Made by a program: the position numbers and the translations under genes. Shown here one piece after another: positions 13,109 through 13,284 of a DNA stretch of 13,284 bases. Numbering within the stretch: the first letter of the stretch is position 1; the number at the start of each line of letters is the position of its first letter. This DNA is from an uncultured bacterium (GTDB lineage: Bacteria; Actinomycetota; Coriobacteriia; Coriobacteriales; Atopobiaceae). Location of the stretch: assembly GCA_905215465.1 (NCBI GenBank), contig CAJMPT010000044.1:1-13284 (forward strand), read 5' to 3'. The notes beneath the pieces are model-generated. The model was not told where the DNA came from and did not search any database. It saw nothing but the letters and a program-made list of their open reading frames with translations.

Positions 13109-13284
13109 CTACAGGACGTGCACGTCCTCCTTGCCAAACTTGACGAAGGCCTCGTCTCCGACCTCGAAGATCTTGTGGTTCTTGGGGTTGAAGTCGGTAA
13201 TCTTGACCAGCGTGTCGCCAACCAGGACCTGGTAGTTCTGGTAGTTGCCCATGAAGCGCGACAGCGTGACCTTGCAGGGCAGCA
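13109..13284 (-). CDS. ABC transporter ATP-binding protein, C-terminal TOBE domain (PotA/FbpC type), partial
   Basis: The last 57 codons of a gene that enters from the right edge. The reading contains VTLSRFMGNYQNYQVLVGD, then FNPKNHKIFEVGDEAFVKFG and ends KEDVHVL. This is the TOBE domain that follows the ATPase core in importers of polyamine, iron(III), molybdate or sugar type (G/F-x-G-x-x-x-x-Y, VGDxVxVxFxxEDVxVL). The ATPase motifs are outside the window, so the substrate cannot be judged; spermidine/putrescine (PotA) and iron(III) (FbpC) ATPases are the most likely. It is convergent with the flavoprotein gene. Confidence 0.75.
   Translation of the reverse strand, partial: LPCKVTLSRFMGNYQNYQVLVGDTLVKITDFNPKNHKIFEVGDEAFVKFGKEDVHVL

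Overview
The window is about 13.3 kb of GC-rich bacterial DNA. Gene content and style (dense minus-strand operons, AGGAG-type ribosome binding sites, a Tat-type lipoprotein, a FemAB-family cell-wall transferase, a fused peptide-type ABC permease/ATPase) point to a Gram-positive actinobacterium. My best guess is an anaerobic gut or oral member of the Coriobacteriia (Olsenella/Atopobium/Collinsella-like). That assignment is inference from gene style only.

Layout, left to right. (1) Positions 1-5790, minus strand: one operon transcribed right to left. It encodes a Tat-exported substrate-binding lipoprotein (SBP_bac_5 family), a DppB-type permease, a single polypeptide fusing a DppC-type permease to a DppD-type ATPase, a DppF-type ATPase, and, cut by the window edge, the start of an AXE1-family acetyl esterase. 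The esterase as last gene suggests the 'dipeptide-type' transporter may import acetylated or plant-derived oligosaccharides rather than peptides. A strong hairpin with a T-tract lies between the binding-protein gene and the permease genes and probably lowers expression of the distal genes. (2) Positions 5791-6195: a 405-base, locally AT-richer noncoding stretch. It is the upstream regulatory region of that operon, with a large inverted repeat, a LacI-type operator-like palindrome in its loop, and repeated ACTGGTAT-like words. (3) Positions 6196-10460, minus strand: uvrC preceded by a FemAB-ATP-grasp fusion gene with a recognisable promoter; the two genes are two bases apart. (4) Positions 10608-11390, minus strand: hisI then hisE, two histidine-biosynthesis genes apart from the rest of the pathway. 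(5) Positions 11457-13052, plus strand: a flavoprotein of the fumarate reductase/L-aspartate oxidase superfamily with an altered active-site motif. (6) Positions 13109-13284, minus strand: the C-terminal TOBE end of an ABC-transporter ATPase (PotA/FbpC type), convergent with the flavoprotein gene and ending in an intrinsic terminator.

Most interesting points: the FemAB-ATP-grasp fusion, which places two chemically different ways of adding an amino acid to a peptide on one chain; the transporter-esterase operon with its structured leader and internal attenuator; and the orphan flavoprotein lacking the usual HPT substrate motif. No rRNA, tRNA, CRISPR array or insertion sequence was seen.
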